Shown piece by piece: positions 58,687-64,000 of a stretch of DNA of 64,000 bases. This DNA comes from Bettongia penicillata ogilbyi (Eukaryota; Chordata; Mammalia; Diprotodontia; Potoroidae), in NCBI GenBank assembly GCA_023548195.1, contig JAJHZJ010000028.1, positions 620,001-684,000 of the forward strand. The letters run 5' to 3'. Position numbers and translations under genes: made by a program. Under the pieces are notes generated by a model. The model was not told where the DNA came from, did no database searches, and saw only the letters and a list, made by a program, of their open reading frames with translations. Each line of letters starts with the position of its first letter. The stretch's first letter is position 1.

Positions 58687-59349
58687 GGGGGAGAAGCCAA
58701 GATGGCAGAGTAGAAAGACTCACGTATGCTAGTTCCAAACCGACAGCCCATAAGTTTCCCGTAAAAAGAACTCCCCACAAATTCTGGAGCAGTGCAAGCC
58801 ATGCAGCAATGCAGTGGAGGAGATTTCTGTTCCAGAGAGCCCTGATAAACCAACCCCAAAGGTCCGTCATGCACTGGACAGTGAGCCCGGCCCTGGCCGC
58901 CCGGCCCCTAGAGGGGCAGATCCAAGCAGGCTTCAAGGATGGAACCTCTGGTGGCCACGAAGGTCCCTCTACCCACAGGTGCTACAAGTCAGTGAGAGAG
59001 ACTTCTGGGCTGGCCAAGAGGGGAGAGGGGTGTCTCTGTGGCTCGGGCCCCCTTAGGAAGGAGCAGCAGAGGCAGTGGCAGAGGCAGTGGCAGCTAGGGG
59101 CTCCCAGAGCAGGCAGGAGTTCCATGTTGAAGGTCTCTACATAAACCCCCTGAGGGAACTGAGCCTGGGAGGCAGCCCTGCCCCCACCTGAGCACCAGAA
59201 CTTAAGCTCACATTGAATAGCAGCCATGCCCCCCACGGAAAGCCCTGAGGCTGGGGAGCAGCATTTGAATCTCAGACCCCAAGCACTAGCTGGGTGGATC
59301 TAGGAAGGAGTGGAGAGGAATCTCAGAAGTCAAGTAACTGGCTGGGAAA
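58687..59349 (+). promoter_or_regulatory. 5' UTR (putative internal promoter) of HAL1 copy E
   Basis: The sequence parallels the 5' UTR of C and, inverted, of D. It is G+C-rich, but many CpGs of D appear as TpG or CpA here, for example around CTCGGGCCCCCTTAGG (59041-59057). Promoter function is inferred from L1 family knowledge. Confidence 0.6.
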
Positions 59350-60453
59350 ATGCCCAGAAAAGGGAAGAAAAATAAGACCATAGAAGGTTACTCTCTTGGG
59401 GAACAGATGTTCCCGCCTTTCATTTCTGATGAGAGGAACAATGCTGACCATCAGGGAAAGACATAGAAGCCAAGGACTCTGTATTCCAAACATCTGAAAT
59501 AGATATCCAATGGGCTCAGGCCATGGAAGAGCTCAAAAAGGATTTTGAAAATCAAGTTAGAGAGGTGGAGGAAAAACTGGGGAAAAAAAATGAGAGAAAT
59601 GCAAGAAAAGCATGAAAAACAGGTCAATACCTTGCTAAAGGAGACCCAAAAAAATGCTGAAGAAAATAACACCTTGAAAAATAGGCTCACTCAATTGACA
59701 AAAGAGGTTCAAAAAGCCAATGAGGAGAAGAATGCTTTCAAAAGCAGAATTAGCCAAATCGAAAAAGAGGTCCAAAAGCTCACTGAAGAAAAGAGTTCTC
59801 TCAAAATTAGAATGGAACAGTTGGAGGCTAATGACTTTCTGAGAAACCAAGAAATCATAAAACAAAACCAAAAGAATGAAAAAATGGAAGAGAATGTGAA
59901 ATATCTCATGGGAAAAAAAACAACTGACCTGGAAAATAGATCCAGGAGAGACAATTTAAAAATTATGGGACTACCCAAAAGCCATGATCAAAAAAAGAGC
60001 CTAGACATCATCTTTCATGAAATTATCAAGGAAAACTGCCCTGACATTCTACAACCAGAGGGCAAAATAAGTATTGAAGGAATCCATCGATCACCACCTG
60101 AAAGAGATCCAAAAAGAGAAACTCCTAGGAACATTGTGGCCAAATTCCAGAATTCCCAGGTCAAGGATAAAATATTGCAAGCAGCTAGAAAGAAACAATT
60201 TCAGTATTGTGGAAATACAATCAGGATAACACAAGATCTAGCAGCTTCTACATTAAGGGATTGAAGGGTGTGGAATAGGATATTCCAGAAGTCAAAGGAT
60301 CTAGTACCAAAACCAAGAATCACCTACCTAGCAAAAGTGAGTATAATGCCTCAGGGGAAAATATGATCTTTCAGTGAAATAAAGGACTTTCAAGCATTCT
60401 TGATGAAAACACCAGAGCTGAAAAGAAAATTTGACCTTCAAACCGAAGAATGA
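59350..60453 (+). pseudogene. L1-type ORF1 (copy E), nearly complete but broken
   Basis: ATG at 59350 gives MPRKGKKNKTIEGYSLG. One base is missing near 59435 and one extra base lies in the A run near 59585, so the middle reads in another frame. There TGA at 59445-59447 matches the TAA of copy C. The frame 59545-60264 covers the coiled coil (heptads through EKEVQKLTEEKSSLK), the RNA-recognition motif (RRDNLKIMGLPKSHDQKK) and the C-terminal domain (TPRNIVAKFQNSQVKDKI). CGA has decayed to TGA at 60262-60264 and TGG to TGA at 60364-60366. The natural TGA is at 60451-60453. Full length would be about 368 codons. Non-functional. Confidence 0.92.
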
Positions 60454-61502
60454 AAAGAAGCATGAAAAAGCCAACAGCAAAGAGAAGTCATAAGGGACTT
60501 ACCAAAGGTGAACTGTTTACATTCCTACATGGAAAGACAATATTTGTAACTCTTGAAACTTTTCAGTATCTGGGTCATTGGTGGGATTGCACACACACAC
60601 ACACACAGGCATACACACACACACATATATGCTCACGCACACACACATACACACATGCACTCACACATAGAGACAGAGAGCAGAGAGTGAATTGAATAGG
60701 ATGGGATCATATCTTTAAAAAATTAAGGTAAACCATGAGAGAGAAATATATTGGAAGGAGAGAGGGTGAAATGGAATGGGGTAAATTATCTCTCATTCAA
60801 GAGGCAAGAAGGAGACTTTTTAGTGGAGGGAAAAAGAGGAGAGCTGAGAAAAAAAAAATATGAAGTTTACTCTCATCACATTCGACTAAAGGAAGGAATA
60901 AAATGCACACTCATTTTGGTACGAAAACCTATCTCACCATACAGGAAAGTGGGGGAGAAGGAGATAAGCAAGGGGCGGGATAATGGAAGGGAGGGCAATG
61001 GGAAGAGGGAGCAATTTGAAGTCAACACTCGGGGAGGGACAGGATCAAAAGACAGAATAGAAACAATGAGGGGCAGGGTAGGGTGGAGGGAAATACAGTT
61101 AGTCTTACACAACATGACTATTATGGAAGTCATTTGCAAAACTACACAGATATGGCCTGTATTGAATTGCCTGCCTCCCCAAAGGGAATGGGTGGGGAGG
61201 GAAGGATGGGGAGAAGTTGGAACTCAAAGTTTTAGGAACAACTGTTTAGTATTGTTCTTGCTACTAGGAAATAAGGAATACAGTTAATGGGGAATAGAAA
61301 GTTATCTGGCCCTACAGGACAAAAGAGAAGATGGGGACAAGAGAAGGGAGGGAGGATAGAAGAGAGGGCAGATTGGTGATAAGGGGAAATTAGAGTGCTT
61401 GGTGTATTGGGGTGAGGGAGGGGACAAATGGGGAGAAAATTTGGAATTCAACATTTTGTGAAAATGAATGTAAAAAGTTAAATAAATTTATATTAAAAAA
61501 AA
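60454..61502 (+). other. 3' UTR of HAL1 copy E with CA repeat, purine tracts and a 178-codon ORF
   Basis: The CA tract is at 60590-60667. Runs of G such as GGGTGGGGAGGG (about 61189) and GGGAGGGAGG (about 61345) could form G-quadruplexes; G-rich tracts are a known feature of L1 3' UTRs. An ORF (60751-61287) lies wholly inside this UTR. Its C-terminal part can also be read in copy A (858-1205) and partly in D (39004-38771). I regard it as a UTR shadow unless selection can be shown. Confidence 0.7.
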
Positions 61503-61517
61503 GAAAATATTACTTTT
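61503..61517 (+). repeat. Right TSD of HAL1 copy E
   Basis: Exact repeat of 58672-58686, directly after the A-rich tail. Confidence 0.97.
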
Positions 61518-61539
61518 TTTCTTTGAAGGCAGCTATTCC

Positions 61540-61930
61540 TGAAATCATGGAATTTTACAATTTGAGTGGAATCTTAAAAGTCACCAAATTCTTCCTTCTG
61601 CCCAACTTAGGCAACATGCTTCCAACGTCCCTTGATTTGGTGCCTTCAGGTCTCTGCCTAAAAAATTCCAAAGATGACAGTACATTCTCTGAAAATTAGA
61701 TTTTTCCTTATTTGAATCCCATACCTTTATCCCTACCCTTTGATTTTCTGAAACAAAGTAGATCAAGTCTACCTCCTTTTCCCTATGATTCTTTCAACTA
61801 TTGCAAGGCAACAATTATGCAACCTCCCTCTTAAGCTTTTGTGTGTTCTAAAGCCCATTCCCTTTTGTCTTCTTCATTAACTATATTTCTAGGCTCATCT
61901 CTTCTTGATGATTTTTCACTGAATACCACC
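61540..61930 (-). mobile_element. CR1/L3-type LINE, 3' region
   Basis: As written it fits the antisense order: ATCATGGAATTTTACAATTT, AATCTTAAAAGTCACCAAAT, a TCTCTGCCTAAAAAATTCCA block, ACAAAGTAGATCAAGTCTAC and CTCCTTTTCCCTATGATTC. Strongly diverged. Confidence 0.6.
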
Positions 61931-61984
61931 TATGTTTGTAGTGTTTGACTTTTACCAATATTACATAATAAATATAACACAGTC

Positions 61985-62205
61985 TCACACTGAGAGGAGC
62001 AATGGCACAGTGATTAGAGAGCCTGCCTTGGAGCCAGGAAGCCTCTTCTTCAGGTTTGCCTACTATAATAAACCAGTTTGATCCTGGGAAGCTTTCAGTA
62101 CTCTGGAAACCTGCAAGACTGTAAGTTCAGAGAAAGGGGTGACATAAATTTCCAGAGGGGATTTTCTCTCATAGGATTCCCATGTGCTAGTGAAATTACA
62201 TGTCC
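61985..62205 (+). mobile_element. Marsupial tRNA-derived SINE
   Basis: Head: AGGAGCAATGGCACAGTGAT, TAGAGAGCCTGCCTTGGAGC and CAGGAAGCC. Body: CAAGACTGTAAGTTCAGAGA and GGATTCCCATGTGCTAGTGA. The order matches a common marsupial SINE. Confidence 0.75.
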
Positions 62206-62769
62206 CATAATAATCTTTAATTTCATCTTTCTAAGTACAATGTTCCTCTTAAAATGTTGTGCTAGAAATGAACCCAATACTTCAAAACTGATCTGATGAA
62301 ACCAAAACATAATTATACTCTACATTCTATTGTCTATATGCTAAACTATTATTAATTTATAAAACATTATTTTAACATTTTAGCAACCTTATCACACTAT
62401 ATCCTTATCGGGAATTTGTAGTTAAAAAATTCTCTGTCCTTTCCTTATGGTCTGCTATAAGGCCTAGTTTTCCAAATTTAGTACTTGTGAAATTGACTTT
62501 ATTTTAACTTTCTTATAGAACATTACAGTTTTTTTTCTGTTAAATATCAGGGTCCCAACTATTGAGAAACTTTTGTATTATAATTCAATAATCAAATATA
62601 TATAAATGTTTTATGGTTACAAGTAATGATATAGTACAGTCTTGAAAATTCAAATCATGTTTCCCCAAATAGAGAGCCAAAGAGAGCAGTCCATTGTAGT
62701 AGTAACGAGACTATGCAATAATAACAGTCAGGGAAACATATGCTACAAAAGGTTCAAATAAATCCAATT
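62206..62769. other. Unassigned AT-rich sequence
   Basis: Nothing recognised. Confidence 0.35.
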
Positions 62770-63015
62770 GAATTAGCATCTTTAAGGACCTACTATGTGT
62801 TGGCCATTGCTCTATATGATAGACATAAAAATATAAAAACATTGAAGTTCTTGATATTCTATGGGGGGAAATATACACATAGATAAATAAATACAAAATT
62901 TATGCAAAGTTAATAAAATTTATTTCAAAGGTGAGAAATCACTGGTAAGGAGGCCATAAAAGGTATCACCTGAACTGTTTTGAAGGAAGGTTATATTCTA
63001 TAAGGTGGAGGAGGG
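62770..63015 (-). mobile_element. L2 3' tail
   Basis: Antisense L2 order: TTTAAGGACCTACTATGTGT, GGCCATTGCTCTATATGATA, then 3' UTR with TAAATAAATAC and GGTATCACCTGAACTGTTTT, GAAGGAAGG. Confidence 0.65.
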
Positions 63016-63250
63016 TACATAGTTTGATGGTGTAGTGAATAGAGCCCTAAACCAGAGTTCAAAGGTGTCCTCAGACACTTTATCAGCTGTATGGCTTTGG
63101 CATGTCCCTTAACTTTTATTTTTCTAAAATTTATTTTCTGTAAAATGGAGATGATAATAGTGCACACATCTCAGCATTCTTGTGAAGACTGAAATACATT
63201 ATTTCTAAGATGTGCAAAAAACTTAAAGTGTTATTTAAATATCAGCTTGA
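63016..63250 (+). mobile_element. MIR/THER or tRNA-type SINE
   Basis: GTGTAGTGAATAGAGCCCTA, CCAGAGTTCAAAGG, TCAGACACTTTATCAGCTGT, then TTTTCTGTAAAATGGAGATG and CTCAGCATTCTTGTGAAGAC. Confidence 0.7.
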
Positions 63251-63289
63251 TCACTATTAGCATGAGAGGTATCTTAAGCATATGCATGG

Positions 63290-63640
63290 AGACAGCAATT
63301 GCAAGGTAAGGATCCAAATAAAAAGTAAACTACTTTGGTAGAGTGGATGACTGGGCATAATGTCATTATATAAATGTATGAATGGAAAAGAGGATGGGTT
63401 AGTCATGTGGTTATAATAAAGGGTACCAACTAGCAGGTTTTATGCTCTGTTATTCTCCACAAAGTATGAAGCAAACATGAGAAATGGTCCAAAATTATTG
63501 TATAAATGCCCTGTCAAATATGTATGGGAAGACATTGCTCATGATTTTCACTGTTGGAAGGAATAGCCACATCAATGAGATAACCAATTAATTGAAGTGA
63601 TAGAGTATGGGAGGATCTATTGTGTTACCTAGTCCCGTTA
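63290..63640 (+). mobile_element. Possible LINE C-terminal fragment
   Basis: The broken translation has GWVSHVVIIKG then, in another frame, SRFYALLFSTKYEANMRNGP and KCPVKYVWEDIAHDFHCWKE. That resembles the Arg/Gly/Trp-rich C-terminal end seen in several LINE proteins, where an RWxGHxxR block precedes an RGRPKxRW block. The family could not be fixed. Confidence 0.35.
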
Positions 63641-64000
63641 GATTAAGTGACTGCCCATTTTAATAAGCATGACTTCTATACTTTCTAGCCACTAATTTTT
63701 TAAAAATTTATTGAGGAGTCATAGGGATGGTGAATTGACCCTTAGGGCATTCAATTGACATATCATTTTCAGAAGCAATGTTAGTATTAATTCAGTTATT
63801 TTGCCCATTAGAAAAATCAAAAGTGATGGGAAATTATTGGAATACATACATGATGCTGAAGCTAAATGACCTCGAAATAACTCAATACTCTCAAAAAAAC
63901 AAATGGATTTGCAACCTCATCAATGCAAATATTCTGTCTAATGATGCAGATTTTAATCCATTGATGCTGCCCATCTTACTGGATAAAAAGTTAGGAAAGG
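63641..64000. other. Unassigned AT-rich sequence
   Basis: Nothing recognised to the window edge. Confidence 0.3.

Larger units (their letters stand above)
58687..61502 (+). mobile_element. Complete HAL1-like element, copy E
   Basis: This is the clearest full element, 2816 bp between perfect 15-bp TSDs. It has a 5' end GGGGGAGAAGCCAAGATGGC, 5' UTR (58687-59349) with one ~77-bp monomer, ORF1 (59350-60453), and a 1.05-kb 3' UTR (60454-61502) with CA microsatellite (60590-60667), G-rich purine tracts and a short A-rich tail. There is no ORF2 and no gap where one could have been lost independently, because A, B, D and H have the same junction. Mobilisation would need an L1 ORF2 protein in trans (inference). 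Confidence 0.95.

Noticed and set aside
60751..61287. 178-codon ORF as a cellular gene
   Set aside because: It lies wholly inside the 3' UTR of HAL1 copy E, and its relatives are in other HAL1 copies. It is kept as a finding, not as a gene.
1..64000. CRISPR arrays, operons, ribosome binding sites, phage or plasmid features
   Set aside because: All evidence points to a vertebrate nuclear genome; no spaced direct repeats or prokaryotic gene layout were seen.

Overview
The window looks like AT-rich, gene-poor nuclear DNA from a marsupial, judged by its repeats: marsupial-type L1 and ORF1-only L1 (HAL1-like) elements, L2, CR1/L3, a BovB-like RTE, an R4/Dong-type LINE, MIR/THER-type CORE-SINEs and tRNA-headed marsupial SINEs. 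Family names come from recalled similarity, since no database could be searched, and the species cannot be named. I found no convincing host exon, tRNA, rRNA or conserved non-coding RNA. Almost every long reading frame is a transposon relic, an antisense shadow or a translated microsatellite. Most repeat boundaries are good to about 20-30 bp; those set by target-site duplications (TSDs) are exact.

Layout. 1-2.36 kb: 3' part of a HAL1 element (copy A) next to the ORF2 3' end of an older L1. 2.4-23.6 kb: old L2, MIR-type SINEs and microsatellites, an unexplained 91-bp inverted repeat at 3.9/4.6 kb, and an RTE with a deleted reverse transcriptase at 21.3-22.4 kb. 23.6-32.4 kb: one decayed, near-full-length L1 split by an antisense HAL1 (copy B). 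33.2-34.6 kb: SINE and CR1/L3.

34.6-43.6 kb is the most interesting part. An R4-like LINE was split by an L1-type insertion flanked by an 11-bp TSD. That insertion holds three successive L1-type 5' regions (G, F, C) but only one 3' end. Copy C was later split by the youngest-looking element, antisense HAL1 copy D, with a 12-bp TSD. D has a CpG-rich 5' UTR with three tandem ~77-bp monomers where C and E have one.

43.6-53.9 kb: old L2 and MIR fragments, a diverged 170-bp duplication and one possible LTR. 53.9-56.8 kb: decayed antisense HAL1 (copy H). 58.7-61.5 kb: complete HAL1 (copy E) with a perfect 15-bp TSD. 61.5-64 kb: CR1/L3, SINEs and L2.

How the parts relate: the window is best read as layered retrotransposition. 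HAL1 copies carry a 5' UTR promoter, ORF1 (a coiled-coil RNA-binding protein) and a G-rich 3' UTR with a CA microsatellite, but no ORF2, so they would have needed the L1 ORF2 protein supplied in trans. No element here encodes a complete reverse transcriptase.
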